64,000 bases of DNA from Tubiluchus corallicola (taxonomy: Eukaryota > Priapulida > Priapulimorpha > Priapulimorphida > Tubiluchidae). Location: positions 62,001 through 126,000 of the forward strand of contig JAQGDQ010000295.1 of the NCBI GenBank assembly GCA_030141605.1, read 5' to 3'. The notes under the pieces were generated by a model. That model made no database searches and was not told the DNA's origin. It was given only the letters and a program-made list of their open reading frames with translations. The position numbers were made by a program, and so were the translations under genes. Positions 12,201 through 25,298 of this stretch are shown here, in pieces. Within the stretch, counting starts at the first letter, position 1, and every line of letters starts with the position of its first letter.

Positions 12201-14331
12201 TTCTGCATAAAACTATCTTTTGCTCCGCCCACAACCATTATACAATGATTACCGATTTGCTGAGAATAATCCCATTAAGAAGAATACAAGACGTGTTTGA
12301 GTCTCGCTTAGGAAGTTGATTTTTGAAATTTCATACCTGTCAATTTTTTTAGGTCACAAAAACATGCTGACAGCTATTTCACTGCAGCTGCCCCCACAAG
12401 CTAAAAATTACAAACTCAGCGCAAAAGGTAATACAATAAAATTCCACTATTGGGTACACTGACTCCACCTGTCTTCAAAATCGGAAATGTGAAGACTTGT
12501 CAAGCAAGGAATCAATTATATAAGCTTTCTGAGCGACACAAAACTCTTCAATTACAGAAAAAGTGGCTATGCAAAATGCCAGTTAATGTTAATCGCGAGA
12601 ATGAATTATTGTACAATCAGCCAATCAGTGCGTGGAATAGGTTGCCAGGTGAACAGCAAATGAGGAAGAAGCGAGCTGAACACTGGAGGAAACAAAATAG
12701 TCCGATTGTAACAAATATTTAAATGTTACAACAAGACCCACAACCCTTTTTCTGACATGTAATAAAAATAAGCGATTCCTCAAGGCTGAGAGGAACAACT
12801 GCGCTTAGAATGTGCTTAGCTTTGAAGTTCAGCAGCACTGTGCCTAGCTAGCAAATTGGTGGGTGACCACCAATAAAACTGCCCGTGATTGGTTTCATCA
12901 AGCATTTTGCCACTGGCAGTTTGTCGCGTTCTGGGGGATGTATCAGATCTGAGCGATGTAACACAGAAATAGCTTCTGCCCGTTCACTGCTTTATTTAGA
13001 GGATTACAGTCGATAAAGAACCACAGTCCGGTCCCGCCACAATCAAGCAACATTTGTAGTCCCGCCACAACCAAGCGGCCTGTTGATAGCAGAACAGCAT
13101 AAAAACAGTTTAAAGGGTTGGAAGAAAGATGCGGGGCAATAACAATTATCTTACATGCAGGATTGTATACTACGTAGTACATAAATGGAAGTTCTTCAGC
13201 CAGAAAATAGGCAACTAAATTAGAAATTTTCTAAGTGATTTACTTTGGATGAAATGGTAATGCACCATGCGAAAAATCACGAGATAACATGGAATCAGTT
13301 GAACGAGATTGAAACTGGCCAGTGAGATAGCAGAAGGCGTGGTCACGGCGCGTAGAAATCTCAAATCTAACTTTACGGATGATTTTTTCTGAGAAAAAAA
13401 ACAAAAACTTCATATAAGGAAATACAAATAATTTGAACAATTTCGCAGTTTTGTTTTAATCCATTTAATGCGTCGTTCGTCAATTAGCAAATTTAATACA
13501 AATGTACGTCGTTTTAACAGCGCTGTCATCATTTAACTGCACACGACTGCAAACCATAATAATTATCCCCACATTTGCAGCACTATGCAACTGTCCCCTG
13601 AAAGGCAATAAAGGCCGGGCTGGACGAAAATCTAACGTGTATTTATGACACAATTACAGTGGTAATAAAACGAACAAGCAATAATGCTCAGTTACAGCCA
13701 GTAGTTTCATGTTTAAAATCTCCAGAAAGAAGCCAAAGAAGCCACTTTATGAAGCCAAATTTATGAGGCTCAGAGAAGCAAAACCGTGGAAATTTTAGCA
13801 AGAACAGAGACTTTACGCATTTTTTTTTGCAGAGTTAATCCCAAGACGCCATTTGCAGTGTCTAGAACAAACAAATAAATAACCTTTCCAGAAAAAAATA
13901 ACAACCACCCATGAATATAAACTTTAGATTTGTGTTACTGCTACCTATCATGCATGTAAGCAAATATGGAGAGGAAATATGCCCTTTAAAATAATATAAG
14001 GCAATACACAGATTAAATACCGATATAACAGTATAGCGTTAATACTTTTTGTGGAACGTATCTGAATCCGGGATTTTCTCCTGAATAAGCAACCTACTTG
14101 GGCGGCTTTCCGTCCACAACCTTTTTCATGTATCTTGAAGTTTGTCCGATTTAACAACCGACACATCCGATTCATCTTCAGACACTGTACATGTTCAAGA
14201 ACGCCGGTACTTGATTTTTTTTCGTTAAAAATTCTGCTTTTTAAAAAAGTTGTAAGCACGCCATCATTGCCAGCATCACCAAACTCTCTAATTCAACAGA
14301 AATCACCCGTCATGGCTATTTAGTTATTTAT
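9208..14331. other. Long unique stretch, no supported gene
   Basis: A short GGTGGTCCTTT-type repetition occurs at 9546-9592. The 90-codon plus-strand frame 12450-12722 has a Lys/Gln-rich, rather protein-like composition (QKKWLCKM, AWNRLPGEQQ) but no family match or exon borders that I trust. Otherwise nothing. Confidence 0.45.
10713..10740. repeat. Short inverted repeat containing CACGTG
   Basis: ACCTGTCAC and GTGACAGGT surround GTGACCTGG. The CACGTG at the left arm is an E-box-like hexamer. No gene is recognised nearby. Confidence 0.45.
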
Positions 14332-14410
14332 GTAGGCTAACTAAAAACCGGAAGTGAACTTTTTTACTATTTTTTGCAGGCTAACTAATACCCGGAATTG
14401 AACTAAAAGT
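14332..14410. repeat. Two-copy tandem repeat, about 50-bp
   Basis: TAGGCTAACTAAAAACCGGA recurs as CAGGCTAACTAATACCCGGA, with AGTGAACT / ATTGAACT following. Confidence 0.6.
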
Positions 14411-14881
14411 TGTCAGTAAAAAAGTTGCAGCATATGCAGATGCTTTTCTGGCAGTTGAGTTGAATTTCAGTCCGTAAGTAGACCTAAATGAAACTTGTAC
14501 AGAAATATTCAATTCCAAAATAACAACCCATTATCCGAGGAATTTACTGGGCTTCCTAGCATTAGCTCTTCCCTGACTGAGTTTATAAAGAAGCCAATAA
14601 ATCAATCAATACATACATCTGTTTGAAAGTGGGATAAACTGCAATTAGAGGCGCCCAGACGCCGTGTTACAGACGTTTTTACTCGCTCATGATGAGCTGA
14701 TGCACTAATGAATGAATCTTAGCAGATGAAGCCATTGCAGGCACGCTGTCTGCTAGTCATTCATCAAATGTCTCCAATGAGAATTGCTAGAAACTGTTTA
14801 TCAACTTACACAACACAGATTACAATCACACAAAATACTTTTATATTAAATGCACATTATCTTGCATTATTTAACGTCCTA

Positions 14882-15055
14882 CATGTCAGCAGTGCCACCG
14901 AAGATGCACAATTCTCGAGGGCAAGGGGTACGGCGAGGACATGTCAGCAGTGCCACCGAAGATGCACAATTCTCGAGGGCAAGGGGTACGGCGAGGACAT
15001 GTCAGCAGTGCCACCGAAGATGCACAATTCTCGAGGGCAAGGGGTACGGCGAGGG
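14882..15055. repeat. 58-bp minisatellite, three essentially identical units
   Basis: Units begin CATGTCAGCAGTGCCACCGA and contain CTCGAGGGCAAGGGGTAC. Spacing is exactly 58 bp (14883, 14941, 14999). Identity between units indicates recent expansion. GC-rich relative to the surroundings. The three overlapping ORFs exist only because 58 is not a multiple of three. Confidence 0.95.
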
Positions 15056-15391
15056 GACTGAGACCGTTGCTAATATTGCTTATAGAACAGATAGCGTTTT
15101 TTTGTAACTTTAGGAAAGGAATAATGAATGGGGAAAATTCTATTATAAATATGATTTTTTAGCTGATTAGAATTACAGGCATATGCAATCAATAACGCCA
15201 GACGCGTGGGCGTTTGCAGTTCTAGGTGCTACAGAGTAGACAATGTAAATGCTGCAACTGGTAGGCCTAGCAGAGCAATTATGATGGTGGTAATTTTTTC
15301 CTAATGAACCCAGATCACTACTGGGCCACATCATTATTCATTATTCTCTATAGATACCAACTACATAGATATGATGATCTAGAATGTGCTG

Positions 15392-15536
15392 TTGTTGCTG
15401 GTGGTGATGCTGATGATGACGGTGGTGGTGCTGGTAAAGATGACGATGATTCTTCTTAATAAGTCACAATAAATTATCATTATCATGACAATGACAATGA
15501 CACTGACGGTGCTGACGATGATGTGATGACGACTAA
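15392..15536. repeat. Degenerate GAT/GGT/GAC trinucleotide region
   Basis: TGGTGGTGATGCTGATGATG and later ATGACAATGACAATGAC runs, imperfect, interrupted by unique sequence. Confidence 0.75.
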
Positions 15537-16229
15537 GACAACAAATCAAATAAACTCAAATTCTAATTCGAAGTCCGTCTACGCTACACCCTATTACAAA
15601 TTTATCAGCATAACAGCAAGCTTGCCTGTGCAGTGTGCAGTTTAGTCTGTGTATTACTAATGTAATTATATCATGCGCCAGTATTCATGATGCAAATGTG
15701 AATGTGTACACTGTGGTTTGGACTGGCTTATTGCATATTTAATAACCTTTGTGCAAACGTACTGCCATCTTCGTCGTTGTTAGCAAACCTCCAACTAAAT
15801 CACAGTAAATGCGTTCTCTTTAATGAGAATTCACCTCCCAGCTGAACTTCGAATCTCTCTGCAAACACACCGCTATTATTTTCTCCGCAATCTCCAGTTG
15901 TTTCAGCGGCCTCATAACACCGACTTTTATTAAATCGTGGCCGATTCTACCTGATGCGCACGTCGCCATGGCAACTAACGAACATCTCAGCGTTTCTTCA
16001 TCTCTGCAGTGCACGTAGGGGAACGCTGTTAAATGTCAAGACTGCATTAAAGGTGCACAAGATGGAAATCCTGAAGGAGCTGAATGTAAATTTAGTGTAG
16101 ATAATAACTACACCGAGTAGCTGATTTTGAGCCAACTGGCAGCTCCATCTAACGGCAGTCTTGAGTAACTACAATCCATTTAACGGAGACATCTAGATAT
16201 CTAGTGGCAGCTTTTCGGTGGGGATTCAA

Positions 16230-16740
16230 TATAGTAACAAGTGAATTTCTGCTGATATGATTTTCATATTTTACACCATTTTGAAGTACGGTAAAAGTAT
16301 ACATTTTAACACCAATAATACTAACAAAAGCATTTCTGATAATTAGATAATACATTAAATCTTTAATTAACGGCAGGCGAGCCCAACTATTCGACAGACA
16401 CACGGTGACATCACAAACGAACATAATTTTGAACAGCACAAACTTCCATGAGAGTGTTGCATGTGTTTGCATAAACGAAGATTGAAGTACAGCAAGTTTT
16501 AAGATAAAAATTCAAATTTCATATTTACCACTGTACTCACGCGTGAGCACTCAAACATATTAAGTCACAACCGGACACCTCTAAACTCAGAGGTACAGCA
16601 CCTGTTTTTTGTGCATCGTGTTTTTGAAAACACAGGTGTTAGTGATCTAACTAACAAATGGCGAAATGCATGTAACAGCAAAGAACTAGCTGCGTGATCG
16701 CGAAATTGCATTTGTGTAGTAATAATTCTTTCACGTTTGA
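16230..16740 (+). mobile_element. Dispersed repeat family B copy
   Basis: Long similarity with 60115-60650: shared blocks around TTTTCATATTTTACACC, AAAAGCATTTCTGATAATTA, TCTTTAATTAACGGCAGGC, GCAAGTTTTAAGATAAAAAT, ACCTGTTTTTTGTGCATCG and GTGTAGTAATAATTCTTT. There is no coding sequence; ORFs across it are incidental. Boundaries are approximate and terminal repeats were not found. Confidence 0.65.
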
Positions 16741-17060
16741 AAAGACTGTTTCTGGTACTGGTTCTGTTTAGTGAGAGAAGCTCAATGGTTTCGTTTGAAT
16801 ACAAGAGAAAATTTGGAAATTTGGAAAATTTCAGGAGGCTTAATTCCGAGTTATGGCAACCATCAAGGAAATCCTGGAGGGATTTTATAACGGCATCCAT
16901 TATTTGAACGTTCTACAGGTTTATGGAAGAACCTAATGAGTCCAATGACCAATGAAGGGACAAATCACTGCTGGTTAATGGTCGATTTTTAATGTTTTCA
17001 ACATTTTATGAATCTGCAGCGTACAAAGAAAGTCATTGGTTTGAATAATAATGAGAGACC

Positions 17061-17119
17061 TGTGTATATGTATATATATTTATTGTACTAGTTCATGTAT
17101 ATATATATTTATTGTACTA
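17061..17119. repeat. TA-rich direct duplication
   Basis: GTATATATATTTATTGTACTA occurs twice in succession just left of the family C copy. Confidence 0.75.
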
Positions 17120-17121
17120 TA

Positions 17122-17568
17122 TTAAAGGCCTATGTAACCCCAACAGACATTGAATTTTTTTAACGCACTATTACGATTACACAAAGAAAACATAGTTATT
17201 ATTAAACAAAAGGTACTTATAAATTAATTAACTTAACCTTTTTCTGGCGAGTTTCGAGCGCATGTGCTTTACCGCAATATCGTCATGTTTCGCGTCTTGG
17301 GCGCGAGTGAGTGAGAATGACTACGAGACACAGAAGGCGTCTTTGGTTACGGATCTTTGGTGATCTGACTGTACTCATGACGCCACTCGCCTCGCGCAAC
17401 GAAAAATGGTGTTTCTTCAATTTAAGACCGCTAAGAACGAAGTGATAAAAAATCAAAAGAAACAAGTTTTACAATGTTTATAATAAAATAAATTGAATAT
17501 TCGTAATGAGAGTAGGATTTTCAGCTTAAAAGTTTATAATGCAGTGAATGTTTAGTTTGACTTTAATC
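17122..17568 (+). mobile_element. Dispersed repeat family C copy
   Basis: Aligns by eye over its length with 38284-38726: shared CAACAGACATTGAA start, GGCGCGAGTGAG, GCGTCTTTGGTTAC, GATCTTTGGTGA, CGCAACGAAAA, AAGTGATAAAAAAT and TTTAGTTTGACTTTAA. Non-coding. No obvious terminal inverted repeats. Confidence 0.65.
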
Positions 17569-18089
17569 TATATAGTATATGGATCACGCTCTTTGAGAAC
17601 TGAAGTAACTGAAACCGGAAACAGATGGATGTTCAAATGTTTTGATTAATTCTTGTGTTTTTATCGTTTTAAGGACAAGTTGAAATTTACAATCTGTTCT
17701 CTAGGCAAATGGGAAGAAGCCACATTCCATTTACGATTCACTTTTTTATATTTTAAACCATATCTATGACGTGAAAATATATCTGTGGTCTAGGAAACAA
17801 TGGGACGATTGTCGAAAAAGAACATGATGTGCAAGAAGTAATAAACAGCCCGACTCTTAACGTTTTTTTGTAATAATGTCCTACAGAGGATGTCATATCT
17901 ATAGACAATGAAAGCGTTATTCTAAGCAGCTGGGAGAAAGACTTATGAGATAAGCAACCCCACATTTTAGCGCGTGCGAACCACATGTACTTACCCAGCA
18001 CGAAAGATTTGTAAAACGCAATATCTACGCAAAACCCTTTATTTCGCATGGCAGAACCCGTCTCAGTTATTCGAGCACTTCCGTGATAC

Positions 18090-18750
18090 TTAAAGGACAA
18101 GAAAAGGGGCACCTGAAGTACGTTTCAGAAAAATTGCCTTAAAAATTATGTTACTTTATAGCAATTTCAGGCGTATAACGTACTCACGTTGAAAGGATTT
18201 TTTGTTTGTTTTCGTTTTAAAACTCCCGCTATACTGTTCCGAAGTCGCCATTACATAACGTCATATACGCACATGTAAATCAAGGGAAGAAAAGGGAACG
18301 TTAAACTAGTCCCAAAAACTTTCCATGTAAAGTTATATTACTCGGCGTTTCGCTTACCTACTTGAAAGACGTATGTAACTAGAAAAGAAAATTATTAATT
18401 ATTTAAAATGTTTTAACCAGTTGGTAAAATGTCGTTGACTCACCTCCAGGGAGCACCACTTACTAACCAAAAAACGTATTTTTCACGTAATGACAAGATA
18501 CAGTAATTTGAATTTTACTTAGTTAGCGATGTGTGCGCTACGAATGCTTTGATTATTTTTTCAAACTTTACTCAGTGCTATTTAAACTTGTTTCAAAAGG
18601 CATATGGTCAAAATGGCTGCGCTTAACGGTCATCGGGGGAGTTTAAATTTACATGCTACTATGGACGCAAGTCCTGTATGCAGAAGTGGTATAAAATTTC
18701 AAGACGAGTTTTTAAGCTTTATGTAAGTGGAGGGGTTTCTTGTGCTTCAA
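18090..18750 (+). mobile_element. Family A MITE copy
   Basis: Starts TTAAAGGACAAGAAAAGGGG and ends in a diverged CTTGTGCTTCAA. The interior aligns by eye with 46678-47310 in reverse orientation and with 42815-43636 in the same orientation, including ACTTTCCATGTAAAGTTATATT and ATGGCTGCGCTTAACGG blocks (described, not aligned computationally). No coding capacity. Confidence 0.7.
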
Positions 18751-20186
18751 AGGGAAGAACAAGGCACTTAGCATGTTAGGTTTATAATAATGTTATGACT
18801 TAAACTTAGAAAAATATAACAAAGAAATTTGTAAAAAATCGTCTATGAAACGAAGTTTTTGTAATCGTATCACGGCTTTGCGTAGACAGGCGCTGCTAAT
18901 TTCTGCAGCTTACCTAATGTTCACGCAAAACTGTCACAAAATTACCTATCTAATTTTTTGAAAAAACTTGCTATATTTTTAACGGAAATTGACAGTGCAC
19001 TGCTTTTCTTCAACCGATGAATGATGTTATTGGGGGAGGAATGGGCCTTCAAAATGGCAGCACCCAAGTGTGAAATGATCGCGACTTTAAAACGATTTAC
19101 TAATTACACGAGGCGCTTATTACTCTTTTATTTCTAAATCCTTCTAACATTTTTCGCAAACATTGAAATAAGTCTAACTTCCAAGAAGGTTTGGCCTTTC
19201 CTTTAACTGTAAGTCTGTGCGTTACTTATACACACGCGAACGTTTAGATGAATTTGTTATGGCACGCGGGTTGAAAGCATTCACCGAAATTTCATTTATA
19301 AGCGTTGCTTTCGCTTCTGCTTCAACTTTATCAATAAACATCTTATCAAGTTAATTAAATGCATAATTAATCAAAATCGCATATTTTAATTAGAAAATCT
19401 CAGCAAGACTAATGTAACCGCTGCGCATTATTCATAAAACTAATGAAGATAAAATGTTTCCATTTACACGGAAGCAATTTGCAGTTTTAAAGAGTTAAGG
19501 GGGGGATGTAAAAGGAATACATAATTAAGTTATCTGAGATGCATACATTTAGGCTGATAGGCAGATGCAGATGCAGCCATAGATACAAACAGGGCCAGAT
19601 AAGCATATATGTAGATGCAGCCAAGCACACAAACAGTATATATGCACACATGAGCTTAAAGGAAAACTGGAAGACTGATCAGACTTAATCTCATTTTAAT
19701 TTACTTTCCTAAATATTTCCTTGTCTATAAAAGTCAGCAATTGTTTCTAATATTTGAATAATTGTCTTGGAAAGTTAATTAACGGCAACCGAACACAGCT
19801 ATCGCTTACGTTACAAACCAACCACAGTCTACACAATCGTCCGAGTTTCCTTTAAACAGGTGACATAGCACTCGCCTATTCGAATGCTCAAGCGAATCGT
19901 ATGTATGTCTACCAACATTAAATCTACAATTCTACCACTTATATCAACACGTAAAACACAAGATTAATTTGGAAATTAATCAAATTCAACAAAAGCCGTT
20001 TCCTAGACTGACGCCACGTACCGCTATCATACAAATATTTAATTTCTTTATTATTATTCCACGCAAAGACGGGTTTCTGAAATTCTAATGGACTTTAACT
20101 GTCAATATTTACCCTACAGATTAATTTCCAGACAACCAACCAATCAAGAATCAGATGATGAGTTCAGCGGACAAGAATTGTTGTAA
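18751..20186. other. Nothing recognised
   Basis: AT-rich unique sequence between the family A copy and the tetranucleotide region. Confidence 0.5.
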
Positions 20187-20410
20187 TAAATGAACGAATA
20201 AACGAATTGATGAATGAAAGAATGAGGAAATAATGGGCGAACGAATAAGTGAATGAATGGATGAATGAACGGACAGACGGACGGACTGACCGATCAACCA
20301 ACCAAACAACAAACGAACCAACCAAAGAATAAATGAATGCTCTAATAAAGGAATGAAGGGCTAAAAAGAAACAAATTAATAAATGAAATATATAGGAATA
20401 AACGAACAAT
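20187..20410. repeat. Degenerate tetranucleotide region (AATG/ACGG/AACC type)
   Basis: Runs of GAATGAATGGATGAATGAAC, GGACAGACGGACGGAC and CAACCAACCAAACAAC drift from one tetramer to another. The long minus-strand ORFs here (up to 143 codons) read through this and the neighbouring CA/CG tract and are spurious. Confidence 0.8.
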
Positions 20411-20559
20411 AAATAATGATTGAAAAAATGAACAGTCATATCGAAAGAAAAGAGTAGTTATTACTATAGAACTACGTGTGAGATACGAAATAATTACAGT
20501 CTCGGGCATTACTTCACTTGTATAGGGCATGAGCACAGTCTCGTCTACACAGTCTACAT

Positions 20560-20609
20560 ATACGCACACACACGCGCGCGCGCGCGCGCACGCACGCACG
20601 CACACACAT
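20560..20609. repeat. (CA)n/(CG)n dinucleotide tract
   Basis: CACACACACGCGCGCGCGCG followed by CACGCACGCACG. Alternating purine-pyrimidine sequence with Z-DNA potential. Confidence 0.95.
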
Positions 20610-21422
20610 ACGCCCTTTTCACAAGGGCTCATACGGAACCAATGCTTCAAGACTCTTAAAGTGACACGCACTCTGCTGGGACTAAAATCCATTAGCTGTT
20701 TACTCAAGTACTCACCCAGGAAACAAAAACGGCTGTAAAAGGTGCAGTTAAGTTGCCCTGAACATCGATACAAAGAACGAAACCATTTACTTGGCTTCTT
20801 TTCAAAGCGCGACTATTCACTGTGGGGTTTTCTTTGTACCGGCTTCAGCTGTGACGTCACGCGAAGCGGTGCCTGTTTCACAAAATTGATTCCCCTGGGG
20901 TTTCTCGTATGCGAAACACATTAAGCGTGTAAAAATGAGGCAACGCTCGTTTACGCGACATCGAACCACGCGTGACGTTTGTGACAGTGAACGTTTTTCA
21001 AAAGGCTAGACGAGTGTTGGGGCGTACGAACAAGATTTATAGCACGATAAAACTATTTTGGTTTAAAAATAATTTTATTGAAGATTTAACATCGAACTTG
21101 GTTTGAAAGAGACAACCAAGAGATTGGTTTTACAACTGATAATATGTTCACCCCCTAGTGGGAAGTAAGCGCTAAAGACAGATGCAGACCAATAGTGAGT
21201 GACCACAATGTAAACCATTATGAACATTACTATATAAGAGTAACACAATTAATACTATTTAAAGCCCTTAGTGTTTGAAATAAAAGATGGCGCTAATATA
21301 AAAATTTGATTGTTCACAGAAATATCCATCTCGGAACAGACGTACAAGTTCATTTGTTGCAAGACTGTAAATATTGATATTAAAAGCTGACAAAAGAGTG
21401 CAGAAATCTGTAAATAAATCAT

Positions 21423-21665
21423 GTCTGACCTGGTGGTAGAGGGCAGCTAATTAAATAACGACCAACTGTTTCATAAGTAGAACCACATTGACAACTAGGT
21501 GATACTAGCGGACTCGTAATTTTTACATTTTCTGAGGTTAAATCGTGATTAAGTTGACAAAAGCGAACTCTTATTCTAGTATGGTGAATGGATGAATATC
21601 GATTGCTACTTGCGGCTCTTATTAAAACACGTGATTCTTTAGTCGAGATTTAAAATCATTCCAAC
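21423..21665 (-). pseudogene. LINE C-terminal Cys-His relic
   Basis: The minus strand gives an open stretch with TRIRVRFCQLNHDL, CQCGSTYETVGRYLISCP and then a stop. This CxCG...ET...(H/R)YL..CP arrangement is the zinc-knuckle-like segment found downstream of reverse transcriptase in several LINE clades. The fragment is bounded by stops on both sides and has no catalytic domain. AT-rich sequence further along the minus strand (about 21060-21422) may be its 3' UTR. Confidence 0.55.
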
Positions 21666-24140
21666 ACTTAACTGAAGAGGGAAAAGGATTAGCAAAAGCA
21701 ATATAACAGACCCGTGTATTTAGAAAAATTAGAAAGCTTCTATCGTAAAATACATAACTCACAAGTAACTGCGCCATCTGAAATTCTAAACAAATCGCAC
21801 GTTATTAGCAAGTATTTGATCACCACAAATTTCAGTATCACACAGAGGTGTCAATTTCACAGGTCTTCCATCCAGGTTTTTGCCAGATCACATCTTAAAG
21901 CATTAGAAGTATAAAGTTCAGCTTGTGAGTCTGGGAGTGGAAGTAAAAACACAACAGAGCGGGCAGCCAACATTGCATTGCATTCGATCATGCAAAATAC
22001 AATCTATCTTCACGCTAAAGCCATTCACTCAGCACACCTAATGTTTACTCAGATGACCTATTTATCTCTTTAGCCTGTTGTTTAACTAGTTCATGAAGCC
22101 ATGCCGAAAATGATTAGCTGTACATGTATGTCATCTTTCAACATAACTGTGCCATCATTTTACTCTGTATAGGCAACATACACATTTTTAAAACAGTTAT
22201 TTAACTTAAAATTGCCGCAAAAATGGCAGAGCTATTGACTTTTTGAGCAACTAATTTTGTTAATTATAGCTCAGATGATAAGTGTGGAATTTTGGAATCG
22301 GAATGAATAGTCAAAATGTTTATTCTAAAAAATGATGTCTTAAAGGCATGAAGTCTTCTGGTGACCTCTGAGCACACCTTCTTATCACTTCGTCACGTGA
22401 CTTTCAAGGGTAAAAGAACGTGTCAAGTACTCGCTAAAAGCTAGCGTTAGGTAATACATTACACTTTTTTGCCTTGTCACATCCAACAGGTTCTGTCATA
22501 TTCAACGGATTAAGTGTGTACTTTGATTGAACGTCACCTCTCGTCTCAGTTAAAAGCATTTAGCGGCATACTTTCATCAGACAGCGCCCAATGACATCGC
22601 AAATGAAGCCAAAGAGTGTGGCTTCTCATTACCCAGCCTCTAATCCCCCGGTGACAGGCGTTTCCCTAATTACAAGACTGAAACGCAACTTTATTATGAG
22701 GGCATAATTAGTATTCGATATTTTAATGCCAACGGGCACAGTGGCGGCAAAATCACTCGCGTGTAGCGTCTGCAGGCTTCGTCAGGCGGCACATTTGAAG
22801 AACAGACGCGGCAAGGCAAATCCGAGGTCTCATGATACCATATCACATATACTATAACTCGAAACGTAATTAGTTATCGTGGTGTGAGTTAGTTTAGGCC
22901 TGAGGTTTACACTTTCTTTTCTACCCTCTTGAAACCACCTGTTTCACAACAATGCATGGATTTTAAATTGACGCACTTGCAAATGTGTAACAACATCATC
23001 CGGAATTCAGCCAATGTTGCATGTATAGACATCAAAGGCTAAACAGCTGTATGAAGGTTCCATTACGAAACATTGCATTAGAGAGTGTGCCCGTCTCCAA
23101 AGTACACATTAGTCTAAAAGAGATCAAATGGTGCGAGTGCAATGAAGGTTAAAAGCGTTATTGCAGAACAGGTGATTTCCCAAGAAAGGGGTTGAACTGG
23201 CTTCGTAGGCTTTGTAGCATTTCCCAATGTAGAGGTCTGCCCGAAACCAGTTGGCGGAACCAGAATACGTCAAGGATTTTAAACTAGACTGAATACTCCA
23301 ACAGTGTTTTTGACTAACCAGATTCTCTTTTAGGAAAAGGATTTTTCCGAGGAAAGAAAAATCCTGTGCGTCCCTGGCAGCTAGCACGACATTCCAGAGT
23401 GATTAATACAAGAGTGAATACATCTTCAGCATAGTGAACATATATTTGTGAAGTAATATGAACTTCTAAGGTCTCTAACATCTTTTCAATAAGTTTAATA
23501 ATGCAATACCATTTTGATGGCTGTGAAATCCACCGCCATCAAACAGCTACAGAACAAACTAGCATAACGCAAGTCCCCTTATGGAATTATGTGACCTTTA
23601 CTAGAAGCAAACTATTATTTGTGTGTTGCAGTCAACCGGTAATCCATAAATAATTAACATAATGATATCAATAACAGTGGCCGGCACAATGGGTACCAAT
23701 TACTAAACATAATAGCTCGGCAAATGCCGCTAGCACAGTTAATAACAGCTCATTCTTGCATGTAAATCTGAAAATACTATACATTCGAAGATCTGATTCA
23801 AGTTGGACAAGATCATTAAACGGTTAAATAAGCAAATCTGGGTAAGAGCATTTGCTGCAATGGAAGTACATGTATGCTTAAGGGCTCCAAGATTAGAACT
23901 ACGTTCCTTTACTATTTCATGTCATTGGTGCCATTGCTTTTGTCGTTGTCATGATCTACATCACCGTCATCATCTGTAACAACAACAGATCCAGTGCAGG
24001 CTTCCTATTTCCACCTTAAATTTTTAGACATCATAATACACCATTTTTAATAGTTTTGACAGAACTTGAAAGACGTATTTGGTCTTAGATGATGCCTTCA
24101 TTTCGTCCCCCTGCTATTGTAAACTCCAGACAGAACCAAA
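21666..24140. other. Nothing recognised
   Basis: An 87-codon minus-strand frame (23124-23387) is present without a recognisable domain. No repeats seen. Confidence 0.45.
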
Positions 24141-24383
24141 ATGCTGGTAAAGTACAACGAACAGTTGAAGTGCACGTCCAGTTTGCGCTTACTTTCTTCA
24201 ACATATATATCAATCAATCAGCTATATGTAAATGCTGTTAAGCTTCAGCGTGGTAAGCGTATATTTTATTACTCAGAAGCGAGGCCTATGCTTTGGAATA
24301 CTCTTTCAAATTATATGAAAGACAGGTCATCGTTACAGACCTTCAAAAAATTTGCTAAAGCTTATTTTTCGTGCATTGAATAG
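24141..24383 (+). pseudogene. LINE C-terminal relic
   Basis: An 80-codon frame contains GKRIFYYSEARPMLWNTL, then NYMKDRSSLQTFKKFAKAYF, the signature of the C-terminal end of LINE ORF2-type proteins (the 'LWNSLP ... SLxxFKxxLKxYL' pattern). There is no reverse transcriptase domain upstream, so it is a 5'-truncated, dead copy. The long TA microsatellite about 170 bp downstream may have grown from its 3' tail. Confidence 0.6.
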
Positions 24384-24551
24384 CTTAATATCAGACATAA
24401 GTTACAGTAATATATCTCGTTACTTTACTTATTTTGTAATTAACTTAATTTTATGTTTCTTTCAATGTTAATAATGACTTTATAATCATTTTACTCTGTT
24501 ACAGAAGCATACCATAATAGCTGCTGCAACCAAATTGCATGAATGAAATGT

Positions 24552-24597
24552 ACATATCTGTATATATGTATATACATATATATATATATATATACAT

Positions 24598-24688
<91 letters not shown>

Positions 24689-24762
24689 CATATATACATA
24701 TATATATATATATGTATATGTATATATATATATATGTATATGTATATATATGTATATGTATA
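24552..24762. repeat. Long (TA)n microsatellite
   Basis: About 210 bp of TA dinucleotides with CATA and GTATA interruptions at the edges. YIYIYI-type ORFs on both strands are artefacts. Confidence 0.95.
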
Positions 24763-25298
24763 AAGCGAGGGCCTTCTTGGAAAACAGTGCTAAGCATTTA
24801 AGAAGCTACCCTCATAAAAGATTACTATAAATAAAATATAATTTTATATAATATAGGGCGTCTCTATAATAGGGCTGAATACACAGCTTACAAATATTTT
24901 GATCAAGAAGTCCGTTGACGGAATCCCCAGTCTCTCCAGCAACAGGCCAAACAAAATGCTGCCAGATTTTGTCCAGGGAATCAACTGCATTTGATCAAGT
25001 AAACCCCAAATCGCAAAGTTTCATTACTTTCTGCATTAGCAGCAGCTTTACCCATCATTAACCAGCAAGGCAAATCTCCAGCGTGAATCCCGAACGTGAA
25101 GAACTTATCTCGGTTAATACAATAAAAACTTATTACTGGACGTAATGTGCCGGAAAAGCTCGGTAAAACCACGGACGAAGTTGAGCGTCATGTCAATGAA
25201 ACTGTCTGTTGACTTGGTAAATATTGGCAATAAAGAACACAACTGATTCCTTTTGCAATTACGTGTGTTCGTGTGACAGCAATTTAAACGAAAATGTG

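Noticed and set aside
12450-12722. 90-codon Lys/Gln-rich ORF as a gene
   Set aside because: Composition is protein-like but there is no family signature and no credible exon borders; kept only as a note.
20342-20773. 143-codon minus-strand ORF
   Set aside because: It reads through the tetranucleotide and CA/CG tracts, giving Arg/Ala/Cys/Val runs. No domain.
24486-24830. YIYIYI ORFs of up to 103 codons
   Set aside because: Translations of the TA microsatellite.
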